64,000 nt of DNA from positions 372,001 through 436,000 of the forward strand of contig NZ_FXBM01000002.1 of NCBI RefSeq assembly GCF_900177245.1, read 5' to 3'. A model generated the notes under the pieces. The model saw only the letters and a program-made list of their open reading frames with translations, was not told where the DNA came from and searched no databases. The stretch is from Rathayibacter oskolensis (GTDB lineage: Bacteria > Actinomycetota > Actinomycetes > Actinomycetales > Microbacteriaceae). This document shows, one piece after another, positions 24,106 through 32,690 of this stretch; position 1 is the first letter of the stretch; each line of letters begins with the position of its first letter. Position numbers and translations under genes: made by a program.

Positions 24106-25062
24106 ATGCGCACTCTGTACCCCGAGATCGAGCCCACCGAGTCCGGGATGCTCGACGTCGGCGACGGCCACCAGATCTACTGGGAGGTGTCGGGCAACCC
24201 CGAGGGCAAGCCGGTCGTCTTCCTGCACGGCGGGCCCGGCGCCGGCACCTCGCCCGCGCACCGGCGCCTCTTCGACCCCGAGAAGTACCGCATCGTCCTC
24301 TTCGACCAGCGGATGTGCGGCCGCTCCACCCCCCACGCCAGCGAGCCGGGCGCCGACCTCTCGACCAACACCACCTGGTACCTCGTCGCCGACATCGAGA
24401 AGCTGCGCGAGCACCTCGGAGTCGACCGCTGGCTGGTCCTCGGCGGCTCCTGGGGGTCGACCCTCGCGCTCGCCTACGCCGAGACGCACCCCGACCGCGT
24501 CACCGAGATCGTCCTCCGCGGCATCTTCACGCTGCGCCGGGCCGAGCTCGAGTGGTTCTACGAGGGCGGCGCCGCCGCCGTCTACCCCGACCTCTGGGAG
24601 GCGTACACCGCTGTCGTCCCCGCCTCCGAGCGCGGGAGCCTCATCGAGGCCTACTACCGGCTGCTGCACGACGAGGACCCGGCGGTGCACGGCCCCGCCG
24701 GTGTCGCCTGGACCACCTGGGAGGCGTCGACGATCTCGCTCCTGCAGCGCCCCGAGATGATCCAGGCCTGGTCGGACCCCGCCTACGCGCTCGCCTTCGC
24801 GCGCATCGAGAACCACTTCTTCGTGCACCACGGCTGGCTCGAGGAGGGGCAGCTCATCCGCGACGCGGGGGTGCTGCGGACCGTGCCGGCCGTCATCGTG
24901 CAGGGCCGCTACGACATGTGCACGCCCGCCTTCACCGCCTGGGACCTGCACACCGCGTGGCCGGAGGCAGACTTCCGCCTCATCCCCGACGCGGGCCACG
25001 CCTTCGACGAGCCGGGCATCCTCGACGCCCTGATCGAGGCGACCGACCGCTTCGCCTCCTGA
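24106..25062 (+). CDS. pip: Proline iminopeptidase
   Basis: 318 aa, alpha/beta-hydrolase family S33. It removes N-terminal proline from peptides in the cytoplasm. Visible: oxyanion segment HGGPGAG, DQRMCGRSTPHA, nucleophile elbow GGSWGSTLALAYA (Ser), acid in QGRYDMCTP (Asp), and DAGHAFDEPG (His). The length is standard. It is followed after 52 bp by a MarR gene with its own -10. Confidence 0.93.
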   Translation: MRTLYPEIEPTESGMLDVGDGHQIYWEVSGNPEGKPVVFLHGGPGAGTSPAHRRLFDPEKYRIVLFDQRMCGRSTPHASEPGADLSTNTTWYLVADIEKLREHLGVDRWLVLGGSWGSTLALAYAETHPDRVTEIVLRGIFTLRRAELEWFYEGGAAAVYPDLWEAYTAVVPASERGSLIEAYYRLLHDEDPAVHGPAGVAWTTWEASTISLLQRPEMIQAWSDPAYALAFARIENHFFVHHGWLEEGQLIRDAGVLRTVPAVIVQGRYDMCTPAFTAWDLHTAWPEADFRLIPDAGHAFDEPGILDALIEATDRFAS

Positions 25063-25102
25063 CCCGCGGCCCGCCGGTCGAGAGAGGCCGTCGGGCCGCG
25101 AC

Positions 25103-25108
25103 TACCCT
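25103..25108 (+). promoter_or_regulatory. Leaderless-type -10 element of the marR-type gene
   Basis: TACCCT, 6 nt before the ATG. Confidence 0.5.
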
Positions 25109-25114
25109 GGTCGG

Positions 25115-25546
25115 ATGCACGACGACTCGGCCGAGATGGACAGCTGGCCCACGGGCCGCCTCCTCTCGACGGCGTCGCGCATGGTCGAGCACGCCTGGCA
25201 CGGCGCGCTCGCCGAGATCGGGCTGACCCACGCCGGGCTCATCGTGCTGCACTTCCTCCAGTCGGGGCCGACCGCGCAGAAGGAGCTCGCCGCCGCCGCC
25301 CACGTCGAGGTGCAGACCATGTCGCGCACCATCGAGCGGCTCGAGCGCGAGGGTCACGTCGAGCGCAACAGCGACCCGGCCGACCGCCGGCGGCAGCTCG
25401 TCTCCCTCACCGCGAAGGGAGCGGCGGCCTGGGGGCGCGCCCACCGCCTCGAGGTCGACATGTTCCCGGGGCGTCTCGAGCACGGCCCGCTCCGGGAGGC
25501 GCTGCTCGACATCATCCGCGACGCCAGCGAGTCGCGCTGGGGCTGA
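25115..25546 (+). CDS. MarR-family transcriptional regulator
   Basis: 143 aa. Winged-helix MarR fold: GLTHAGLIVLHFLQSG, the recognition-helix segment AHVEVQTMSRTIERLEREG, and the wing VERNSDPADRRRQLVSLTAKG, which is the family hallmark DxRxxxxxLT. MarR proteins are dimeric repressors that release DNA on binding phenolic or other small ligands. The target is unknown. The MFS exporter gene 1.5 kb downstream is a possible one, but there is no direct link in sequence. Confidence 0.9.
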   Translation: MHDDSAEMDSWPTGRLLSTASRMVEHAWHGALAEIGLTHAGLIVLHFLQSGPTAQKELAAAAHVEVQTMSRTIERLEREGHVERNSDPADRRRQLVSLTAKGAAAWGRAHRLEVDMFPGRLEHGPLREALLDIIRDASESRWG

Positions 25547-25592
25547 GCCCCCGCGGGCTGCGCAAGCCCCCTCGCGTGTCGGCGCTCCCCAC

Positions 25593-25598
25593 TACGGT
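25593..25598 (+). promoter_or_regulatory. Leaderless-type -10 element of the zinc peptidase gene
   Basis: TACGGT, 6 nt before the ATG. Confidence 0.5.
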
Positions 25599-25604
25599 GA
25601 CCGC

Positions 25605-26492
25605 ATGACCTTCAACGACGACTCCCAGCTCAGCGGCGGCAAGGTCCGCCGGCGAGGTCGCACGACCGGCATCGCTGTCGGAGGCGGCGCCGGCGTGGTC
25701 ATCGTCCTCGCGCTCCTCTCGCAGCTGCTCGGCGTCGACCTCTCGGGGCTGGCCGGCCTCGCGGGCGGCGGCGGGGCCACGTCGCCCGATCAGATCACCA
25801 GCACGGCGGTCGACTGCGACAGCGGAGCCGACGCGAACGCGCAGGTCGACTGCCGGCTCGAGGGCGCTGCCGAGTCGCTCGACCGCTACTGGGCGAACTC
25901 CGCGGGCTCGCTGGGCGCGAGCTACACGACTCCGGCGGGCGTCGTCGTCTTCGAGGACCAGACCTCGACGGGGTGCGGAGGCGCGACCGCCGCGGTCGGT
26001 CCGTTCTACTGCCCGCCGGACCAGACGATCTACCTCGACACCGACTTCTTCGACGAGCTGCGGACCCGCTTCGACACCTCGGGCGGCTCGCTGGCGCAGA
26101 TGTACATCCTGGCCCACGAGTGGGGGCACCACCTCCAGAGCCTGACCGGGGCGATGGACTCCGCCGACCGCTCGGGGACCGGCCCCGACTCCGACTCGGT
26201 GCGCCTCGAGCTGCAGGCCGACTGCTTCGCCGGGGCCTGGGTCGGCGACGCCTCGACGGTGCCCGACGAGACCGGGACGCCCTACCTCCAGCCGGTCACG
26301 GCGCAGGAGTACCAGGACGCGCTCGGTGCGGCGGCGGCGGTCGGCGACGACCGCATCCAGGAGCAGGCGACCGGCACGGTCGATCCGGAGGGGTGGACGC
26401 ACGGCTCGGCCGAGCAGCGTCAGCGCTGGTTCGAGGCCGGCTTCGAGGGCGACGCGGTCGACTGCGACACCTTCGCGGCGACCACGCTCTGA
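25605..26492 (+). CDS. Membrane-anchored neutral zinc metallopeptidase (YpfJ family)
   Basis: 295 aa. A short cytosolic N-terminus (SGGKVRRRGRTTG) and one membrane helix (~25-45) are followed by an extracytoplasmic peptidase domain. The zinc site is LAHEWGHHLQSLTG (HExxH, ~169), with LQADCFAGAWVGDAS supplying downstream residues typical of this family, and CPPDQTIYLDTDFFDEL before it. Members are widespread in bacteria but their physiological substrates are not known. Three Cys pairs could form disulphides outside the membrane. Confidence 0.9.
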   Translation: MTFNDDSQLSGGKVRRRGRTTGIAVGGGAGVVIVLALLSQLLGVDLSGLAGLAGGGGATSPDQITSTAVDCDSGADANAQVDCRLEGAAESLDRYWANSAGSLGASYTTPAGVVVFEDQTSTGCGGATAAVGPFYCPPDQTIYLDTDFFDELRTRFDTSGGSLAQMYILAHEWGHHLQSLTGAMDSADRSGTGPDSDSVRLELQADCFAGAWVGDASTVPDETGTPYLQPVTAQEYQDALGAAAAVGDDRIQEQATGTVDPEGWTHGSAEQRQRWFEAGFEGDAVDCDTFAATTL

Positions 26493-26502
26493 CCCGCCTC
26501 GC

Positions 26503-26865
26503 CTACGACTCCCCGTCCTCCTCCGGCTCCGCCATGTACCACTCCGTGAACGAGCGCGCCCGGCCGTCCGCCGCGAAGCGGATGACCCACAGGTTGAGGT
26601 AGGTCGTGTCGCCCGGGTAGATGGTGCGCGCCTCCACGACGGCGGTCTCGTCGGTCAGCGCGACGAGCCCCCACGCGAAGGTGGGGTCGCTCGGCTCCTC
26701 CTCGGCGATCCACCACTCCACGATCGCGGCGCGCGGAGTGATGGCGTCCTCGTAGGGCGCGGTGAAGTACTCCGCGTCCTCGGTGAAGAGCGCGGCGACG
26801 TCGGCGGGGTCGGCGCTCGCCCAGGCCTTCTCGTAGCCGGCGATCCAGCTCTCGATGTCGATCAT
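26503..26865 (-). CDS. SnoaL-like / NTF2-fold protein
   Basis: 120 aa. The pattern MIDIESWIAGYEKAWASADPADVAALFTEDAEYFTAP is characteristic of NTF2-like alpha+beta barrels such as SnoaL-like and ketosteroid-isomerase-like proteins; the later FTEWYMAEP is also typical. No catalytic residue can be assigned. The start at 26865 is preferred over upstream frames because the fold begins right there. It is convergent with the zinc peptidase gene, 10 bp apart, and divergent from the MFS gene. Confidence 0.8.
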   Translation of the reverse strand: MIDIESWIAGYEKAWASADPADVAALFTEDAEYFTAPYEDAITPRAAIVEWWIAEEEPSDPTFAWGLVALTDETAVVEARTIYPGDTTYLNLWVIRFAADGRARSFTEWYMAEPEEDGES

Positions 26866-27014
26866 CCGCCCATCCTCGTCCCGCGGGCCCCGGGCCGGAA
26901 GCGCTGCGGAGCGGATCCGGCCCGATCGGGAAGTATCCCGACCATCGCTCGGTTCGAGTACGAGGCCGGTGACTGCACAGCGCGGCGATACGACCGCCGA
27001 CACGAAGGACCTCC

Positions 27015-28454
27015 GTGCCCGACAGACGCTCTCCCGACCGACGCTCCCTCGCCCGATCACCCGGACCGCGCCTGATCACCGCCGTTCTCGCCTTCGCCGG
27101 GATGAGCGCGTCGTTCATGCAGACGCTGGTCGTGCCGATCCAGTCCGAGCTCCCGACCCTGCTCGGCGCCGACCGGAGCGAGACGGCCTGGGTGATCACG
27201 GCGACCCTCCTCAGCGCCTGCATCCTCACTCCGGTGTCGGGTCGGCTCGGCGATCTCTACGGCAAGCGGCGGATGGCGATCGCCGCGCTCGTCGTCCTCG
27301 TCATCGGCTCCGTCGTCTGCGCCTTCGCCGACGACGTCTGGACCCTGGTCGTCGGCCGCGCGCTGCAGGGCGCGGTCATGGGAGTGATCCCGCTCGGCAT
27401 CTCGATCCTCCGCGACACCCTGCACCGCGACCGGCTCCCCGGCGCCATCGCCCTCGTCAGCGCGACGCTGGGCATCGGCGGGGCGCTGGGCCTCCCGCTC
27501 AGCGCTCTCGTCGCGCAGAACCTCGACTGGCACGTCCTGTTCTGGATGTCGGCCGGCCTCGGAGTGCTCGACATCGTGCTCGTGCTCCTCGTCGTGCCCG
27601 TCTCGACGCTGCGCTCGCCCGGGACGTTCGACGTCGTCGGCACCGTCGGCCTCGCGATCGGGCTGAGCGGGATCCTGATCGCGGTCTCGCGCGGCAACGA
27701 CGCCGGCTGGACGAGCCCGGCGATCCTCGGCTCGGGTCTCGGCGGGATCGGCGTGCTGCTCGTGTGGGGCTGGTACGAGCTGCGGCAGAGCAGCCCGCTG
27801 GTCGATCTCCGCGTGGCCGCGAGGCCGGCCGTCCTGTTCACCAATCTCGCCTCCGTCGCCGTCGGCTTCGCGTTCTTCGGCGCGCAGATCACCCTGCCGC
27901 AGATGCTCGAGCTCCCGGCCGCCTCGGGGGTCGGCTTCGGCCTCAGCCTGATCGTGGCGAGCCTCGTCCTCGCCCCCTCCGGACTCGCGATGATGGCCAC
28001 GTCCCCGGTCGCCGCGCGTCTCTCGGCGCAGTCCGGCCCCAGGATCGTGCTCGTCTCGGGCGCCGCGCTGATCGCGGTGTCCTACCTCCTGGTGCTGCCG
28101 TTCGGCAGCGAGGTCTGGCAGATCCTCGTGATCAACGCGCTGATCGGAGTCGGCCTCGGACTCGCCTACGCCGCCATGCCGACGCTGATCATGCACGCGG
28201 TGCCCGCCTCCGAGACCGCGGCCGCCAACGGGCTCAACTCGCTCATGCGCACCCTCGGCACCACCCTCTCGTCGGCGGTGACCGCCGCCGTGCTCGCCCA
28301 GCTGACGATCACGGTCGGCGCAGTCGACCTCCCGAGCTCCGAGGGCTTCCGCACCACCTTCGTGATCGGCGCGGTCGGCGCCGTCGTGGCCGTGGTGCTC
28401 GGGCTCCTGATCCCCAAGGTCCCGCGACCGGAGGCGCGCCCCGCGCTGCCCTGA
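27015..28454 (+). CDS. MFS drug transporter, DHA2-type
   Basis: 479 aa with about 14 predicted membrane helices. A short basic N-terminus precedes helix 1 (FAGMSASFMQTLVVPIQ), and the A-motif is GRLGDLYGKRRM. LQGAVMGVIPLGISILRD and GGALGLPLSALVAQNLDWH match the C-motif region of the 14-helix DHA2/QacA-like exporters. It probably extrudes hydrophobic compounds by proton antiport. Ribosome binding site GAAGGA before the GTG. Confidence 0.9.
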   Translation: MPDRRSPDRRSLARSPGPRLITAVLAFAGMSASFMQTLVVPIQSELPTLLGADRSETAWVITATLLSACILTPVSGRLGDLYGKRRMAIAALVVLVIGSVVCAFADDVWTLVVGRALQGAVMGVIPLGISILRDTLHRDRLPGAIALVSATLGIGGALGLPLSALVAQNLDWHVLFWMSAGLGVLDIVLVLLVVPVSTLRSPGTFDVVGTVGLAIGLSGILIAVSRGNDAGWTSPAILGSGLGGIGVLLVWGWYELRQSSPLVDLRVAARPAVLFTNLASVAVGFAFFGAQITLPQMLELPAASGVGFGLSLIVASLVLAPSGLAMMATSPVAARLSAQSGPRIVLVSGAALIAVSYLLVLPFGSEVWQILVINALIGVGLGLAYAAMPTLIMHAVPASETAAANGLNSLMRTLGTTLSSAVTAAVLAQLTITVGAVDLPSSEGFRTTFVIGAVGAVVAVVLGLLIPKVPRPEARPALP

Positions 28455-28469
28455 GGCGAGCGGGACCTC

Positions 28470-28673
28470 TCAGCCGAGTTCCCGGGCCGGTCCCTCGTCC
28501 TCGGCGAGCATCCGCTCGATCTGCAGCTCACGGAGCCGCGCCGTCGTCAGCTGGTTCTCGCGGGCGGCGATCGCGAGGCGGCACAGCAGCACCGCCAGCA
28601 CGATGAGGACCACCACGACCACGACGAGGAAGACGGAGTACAGGACGAAGAGGAGATCGAAACCGGACGTCAT
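28470..28673 (-). CDS. Small single-pass membrane protein
   Basis: 67 aa. One strong membrane helix (residues ~6-32, LLFVLYSVFLVVVVVVLIV) and a charged helical tail (RLRELQIERMLAEDEG). Not recognised. It lies convergent with the MFS gene and just downstream of the flavin monooxygenase gene on the same strand (55 bp), so it may be co-transcribed with it. Confidence 0.6.
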   Translation of the reverse strand: MTSGFDLLFVLYSVFLVVVVVVLIVLAVLLCRLAIAARENQLTTARLRELQIERMLAEDEGPARELG

Positions 28674-28728
28674 CGCCTCAGCCTCGCACCGCGCCTCGGC
28701 GCGCGTCGTCCCCCGCCAGGCGGAGTCC

Positions 28729-30099
28729 TCAGTGCGCGAACGCTCCGCGGTACGCGCGGGCGGGATGCGTCGGCGGCAGCTCGTCGGTCCCGAAGAGCTT
28801 GCGCCGCAGCGTCCCCTCGGCGTACTCCGTCTGCGCGAGTCCGCGCTCCTGCAGCACCGGCATCACCCGGTCGACGAACTCCTCGTAGCTGCCGGGCAGG
28901 ATCCAGTTCACGACGTTGATCCCGTCGATGCCCGCGTCCCGCCACCCCGCCAGGTGGTCGGCGATCTGCTCGGGAGTGCCGACCACGCGCCCGCGGAGCT
29001 TCGCCGAGAGCCGGGCCAGGTCGCGCACCGTCGGCTCGAGATCGGGGGAGGCGTCGCGGATCCACTGCAGGTGGCTCTGACCCGCATAGGTCTCGATCGC
29101 CGAGAGCGGCAGGTCGGGGTCGAGCCTCTCGCCGGTCCTCGGGTCGAAGCCCAGGTTCGAGTGCAGCAGGAAGGCGTCGGAGGAGAGGTACTCGTCGATC
29201 TCGCGCTCGGCCCGCCGCGCCTCGTCCTCGGTGTCGCCGGTGATGAACGAGAGGCCGAGGTAGAAGGCGGGCGCACCCTCCCCGCGCCCGGCCTCCGCGG
29301 CCAGACGGCGGGTGTCGGCGATCAGCTCGCGGGTCTTGTCGACCGAGCCCGAGAAGACGAACTGCGCCTCCGCGTTCCTCGCGGCGAAGCGCCGCCCGGC
29401 GGGTGAGGACCCGGCCTGGAACAGCACGGGAGTGCGCTGCGGCGAGGGAGCGGAGAGGTGCGGACCCTGCACGCGGTAGCGCTTGCCGACGTGGTCGATC
29501 CGGTGGATGCGGGAGGCGTCGGCGAACGCGCCGCTCTTGTCGCGCAGCAGCGCGCCGTCGTCCCACGACCCCTCCCACAGCTTGTAGACGACCTCGAGGT
29601 ACTCCTCGGCCCAGGCGTAGCGCTCGTCGTGCTCCTCGAGCCGGTCGTAGCCGAAGTTGCGGGCGGCGCCGTCGAGCGCGCTGGTGACGATGTTCCAGCC
29701 GATCCGGCCCTTCGAGAGGTGGTCGAGCGTCGACACCTTGCGGGCGAAGTCGAACGGGTGCGACTGCAGCACCGAGCTCGTGAAAGCGAAGCCGAGGTGC
29801 TCGGTGCTCACCGCCAGCGCCGAGAGCAGCACGGCGGGGTCGTTGCTCGGCAGCTGCAGTCCCTCGCGGGCGTTCACCTTCCAGTCGCCGTCGGCGGGTC
29901 CGTAGAGGCCGGCGACGTCGGCGAAGAACATCGCGTCGAACCGTCCGCGCTCGAGCGTCCGCGCGAGGTCGATCCAGAGCTGCACGTCGTCGAACTCGTG
30001 CTGCCGTGCGTCGGGGTGGCGCCACAGCCCGTGCTGGATGTGGGAGGCCGTGTTCATGACGAACGCGCTGTAGCGCAGGGGGCGAGGCTCGGTGCTCAT
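28729..30099 (-). CDS. LLM-class flavin-dependent monooxygenase (NtaA/SnaA/DszA type)
   Basis: 456 aa. The bacterial luciferase-like fold is recognisable by GLWRHPDARQHEFDDVQLW, FDAMFFADVAGLYG, HPFDFARKVSTLDHLS, GRIGWNIVTSALDGAARNFG and VLFQAGSSPAGRRFAARNAE. The NtaA/SnaA/DszA subfamily uses FMNH2 from a partner reductase to oxidise substrates such as nitrilotriacetate or sulphur heterocycles. No reductase or ABC transporter gene lies next to it, so the substrate cannot be guessed. TAGCCT stands 6 nt before the ATG and GGAGGG sits between them. Confidence 0.9.
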   Translation of the reverse strand: MSTEPRPLRYSAFVMNTASHIQHGLWRHPDARQHEFDDVQLWIDLARTLERGRFDAMFFADVAGLYGPADGDWKVNAREGLQLPSNDPAVLLSALAVSTEHLGFAFTSSVLQSHPFDFARKVSTLDHLSKGRIGWNIVTSALDGAARNFGYDRLEEHDERYAWAEEYLEVVYKLWEGSWDDGALLRDKSGAFADASRIHRIDHVGKRYRVQGPHLSAPSPQRTPVLFQAGSSPAGRRFAARNAEAQFVFSGSVDKTRELIADTRRLAAEAGRGEGAPAFYLGLSFITGDTEDEARRAEREIDEYLSSDAFLLHSNLGFDPRTGERLDPDLPLSAIETYAGQSHLQWIRDASPDLEPTVRDLARLSAKLRGRVVGTPEQIADHLAGWRDAGIDGINVVNWILPGSYEEFVDRVMPVLQERGLAQTEYAEGTLRRKLFGTDELPPTHPARAYRGAFAH

Positions 30100-30105
30100 C
30101 CCTCC

Positions 30106-30111
30106 AGGCTA
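30106..30111 (-). promoter_or_regulatory. -10 element of the flavin monooxygenase gene
   Basis: TAGCCT on the minus strand, 6 nt before the ATG. The intervening GGAGGG could also act as a ribosome binding site if transcription starts further upstream. Confidence 0.45.
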
Positions 30112-30222
30112 GGAGGTGGGCCGCCGCGCCGCGCCCCCGGCGATTCGCGACGCACAGCGCCCCCTCCTACGCTGATCGGAGGATCGGAGTCGCTGCGGCG
30201 GCCGACGGGACGAGGGGGCGCG

Positions 30223-31338
30223 ATGCAGGTCGAGACGGTCGCGACCCGCGCGCAGTACGAGGACTTCAGCCTCCTGCCCGGTCGCCTGCACCCGCGCTCC
30301 CTCACCGTCCCCCTGCCCGAGGCCGTGATGCAGTCGTGGTGGCGCGGGTCGCGCCTGCGGCCCGGCGGAGTCGAGCTGCTGCTGGTGCGCGATCGGGGCG
30401 GGCGCGTGGTCGGGCGCACGACGGTCCACTCCGACCTGCGGCTCGATGCCCGAGTGGGCGCGCGGACTCTCCTGTTCGGTGCGACCGACTTCGCCGACGC
30501 CGAGGTCGCGTCGGTGCTCTTCGAGGCGGTGCAGGAGCGGGCGGGCGGGTACGAGCAGATCCTCGGGCCGGCCTCGCTGCTGCCCAACGAGGGCGGAGGC
30601 GTGATCACGAGCGGGTTCGCGCAGCGCGGCTTCCTCCGCGTGCTCTGGAACCCGGCGAGCTACCCCGGCATCTACGAGGACGCCGGTTTCGAGCGGATCT
30701 GGGAGGGCGACACCTGGAGCGTGCAGACGGTGCCGCGTCGCGCCGGCGACCCGCTCGGGCCCGTCTCTCCCGAGGAGTGGGCGGCGGCGGGGCTGCGCCC
30801 GGGCCGGCTCACGGCCGCGAGGACCGAGGCGACCCGCACCGCGATGCTCGACGTGATCAATCGCGCCCAGGTCGCCTCGCCGTTCGCGACCGAGATCACG
30901 CCGGGGGAGCTGAACCGAGCCTCCGTCGGCGTCGCCGCCCTCGCGGTCATGCTCGACCCCGACATCCTCCGCCTCGCGACCGAGGAGGAGACCGGCCGGC
31001 TGGTCGGCTTCGCGCTCGCCGTCCCCGACTACACCCGCTTCCTCCAGAACACCCGGGGCCGGATCGACCTGCTCGCGCAGATGCACGCCGTCGCCACCCG
31101 CGCCCGCTTCCGGCAGGAGGCGGTGCTCCAGATGCAGTGCACCGACCCCGACGACCAGGGGCGCGGAGTGGGCACCCTGCTCGGCCGCGACCTCCAGGAC
31201 CACCTGGCGCGGCGCGGCTACCGTCGCCTCCGCGTGCCCTACGTCGCCCGAGACGGCGCGGCGGCGCGCGCGCAGCTCGAGCACTTCGGGGGAGTGCCGC
31301 TGCACGGCGTCACCTTCTACCGGCGCGCGGTCGGCTGA
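30223..31338 (+). CDS. GNAT-like acetyltransferase, two-domain
   Basis: 371 aa. The C-terminal half has the acetyl-CoA pocket signature DDQGRGVGTLLGRDLQDHLARRG followed by RLRVPYVARDGAAARAQLEHFGG. The N-terminal half shows a degenerate GNAT-like pattern (VELLLVRDRGGRVVGRTTVHSD; LGPASLLPNEGGG). The substrate is not predictable. GAGGGGG lies about 5 nt before the ATG, and a TACGCT hexamer about 55 bp upstream may be its -10. Confidence 0.75.
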   Translation: MQVETVATRAQYEDFSLLPGRLHPRSLTVPLPEAVMQSWWRGSRLRPGGVELLLVRDRGGRVVGRTTVHSDLRLDARVGARTLLFGATDFADAEVASVLFEAVQERAGGYEQILGPASLLPNEGGGVITSGFAQRGFLRVLWNPASYPGIYEDAGFERIWEGDTWSVQTVPRRAGDPLGPVSPEEWAAAGLRPGRLTAARTEATRTAMLDVINRAQVASPFATEITPGELNRASVGVAALAVMLDPDILRLATEEETGRLVGFALAVPDYTRFLQNTRGRIDLLAQMHAVATRARFRQEAVLQMQCTDPDDQGRGVGTLLGRDLQDHLARRGYRRLRVPYVARDGAAARAQLEHFGGVPLHGVTFYRRAVG

Positions 31339-31347
31339 CGGCGCCGG

Positions 31348-32592
31348 TCAGCGGCAGGCGGAGGCGATCGCCACGGCGTCCGCGCCGGGATCGCCGTAGG
31401 GCTCGGTCCCCGCTCCCGCGGTGAAGCCGAGCGAGAGCGCCCAGGCCGTCGCCCACTTCTCGTCGTCCCCGTCGAACGGTGTCGCGCGGTACAGCTCGTA
31501 GCAGCCGTCCTTCGACGTGATGGCGTGCCCCACCTCGTGCGCGACCAGGCCCTGCGCCCACGCCGCGTCCCAGTTGCGCTGGATGCTCTCGGTCAGCTGG
31601 ACGAGAGCCGGCGCGCCCTCGTCGAGGGTCCAGGTCGCCAGCCCCGCGCCGGAGTCGAGCGAGCCGTAGGCGACTCCGTCGATCTCGATGCTCTCCTCCC
31701 ACGAGACGTCGAGGGGCACGCCTCCCGCGATCGAGTCGGCGAAGTCGAGCACCCGCTGCTTGCGCGGCCAGTCCGGTGCGGCGCGGTCGACGAGACCCTC
31801 GGCCTGCGACAGCTCGAGCGCGTCGACCTGCGCCAGGTACGCGCGCAGGGTCGAGGGCTCGGCGAGGTCGAGGGGCTCGCGGGAGTCGCCGAAGCCGTAG
31901 AGCGCGCGCTCGACCAGCCAGCGCGACTGGTGCGTGGCGGCGGTGCTGGTCGCCACCAGGTCGGCGCCGACCGCGGCCGTCGCCGTGCTGAAGGCGGCGG
32001 AGGCGGTGCGCGCCTCGCCGAGCAACGGGCGGACCCGCGCGACCTGCTCCCGCTGCCGGGTCGTCTCGTCCTCGAGTGCCTCCGCTCGCGCCTCGAGCTC
32101 GTCGGCCGCGGCGAACCGCTCCTCGGTCGCCTCGGGGTCCTCCGGAGCGGCCACCGGGTCGCGCTCGCCGACCGGCACGTCGTCGGCCGCGTCGAGCACC
32201 CGGTCGACGGCCTGCAGGTACGCGTCTCGGCTCGCGGTGTCGACGGCAGGGGCGTCCGCCTCGGCGAGGACGCCGCGGACGTCCGCCGTCTCGACCTGGA
32301 CCGCCGCCTCGAGCGCGTCCCACTCGGCGGCGGCGTCGTCGCGCTCCGCCGCCGCCGACAGGAGCAGCGCGGACGACTCCTCGAACCTCTCCTCCGCGAT
32401 CGCCCCGCGCACGGTGACCGTCGTGATCGCGCCCGCGACGAGCAGGGCGAGCACGGCGCCCGCCGCGACACCCCCGCGTGCCCCCCGCGACATCCGGCGG
32501 CGCGGCGGGCGGCCGGGCGAGAAGTTCGCGGGGTCGGGAGGCGGGAAGGTCGCGGGCGAGCCGGTCGCGGCTCCGGGGGCGGCAGTGCTCAC
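31348..32592 (-). CDS. Single-pass membrane protein with HEVGH peptidase-like motif
   Basis: 414 aa. A Pro-rich cytosolic N-terminus is followed by one membrane helix (~38-60, GVAAGAVLALLVAGAITTV) and a long acidic, Ala-rich, coiled-coil-like extracytoplasmic region (~65-250) ending in a compact domain with VAHEVGHAITS (~365), an HExxH zinc motif in a membrane-exported context. No closer family was recognised. The GTG at 32592 is preferred because GATACT sits 6 nt upstream; an ATG at 32652 is the alternative but would crowd the divergent alarmone synthetase gene. Confidence 0.75.
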   Translation of the reverse strand: MSTAAPGAATGSPATFPPPDPANFSPGRPPRRRMSRGARGGVAAGAVLALLVAGAITTVTVRGAIAEERFEESSALLLSAAAERDDAAAEWDALEAAVQVETADVRGVLAEADAPAVDTASRDAYLQAVDRVLDAADDVPVGERDPVAAPEDPEATEERFAAADELEARAEALEDETTRQREQVARVRPLLGEARTASAAFSTATAAVGADLVATSTAATHQSRWLVERALYGFGDSREPLDLAEPSTLRAYLAQVDALELSQAEGLVDRAAPDWPRKQRVLDFADSIAGGVPLDVSWEESIEIDGVAYGSLDSGAGLATWTLDEGAPALVQLTESIQRNWDAAWAQGLVAHEVGHAITSKDGCYELYRATPFDGDDEKWATAWALSLGFTAGAGTEPYGDPGADAVAIASACR

Positions 32593-32598
32593 CGGGCC

Positions 32599-32604
32599 AG
32601 TATC
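32599..32604 (-). promoter_or_regulatory. -10 element of the HEVGH protein gene
   Basis: GATACT on the minus strand, 6 nt before the GTG; it decides the start choice. Confidence 0.5.
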
Positions 32605-32676
32605 GCCCGGGTCGGCGCCTCCCGACGCTGTGCGCAGCACGAGCGCACTCACATGCTGCGCTTAACCGGTCGCGCG

Positions 32677-32682
32677 TAGGGT
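32677..32682 (+). promoter_or_regulatory. -10 element of the alarmone synthetase gene
   Basis: TAGGGT, 8 nt before the GTG. Confidence 0.5.
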
Positions 32683-32690
32683 GTCCGACT

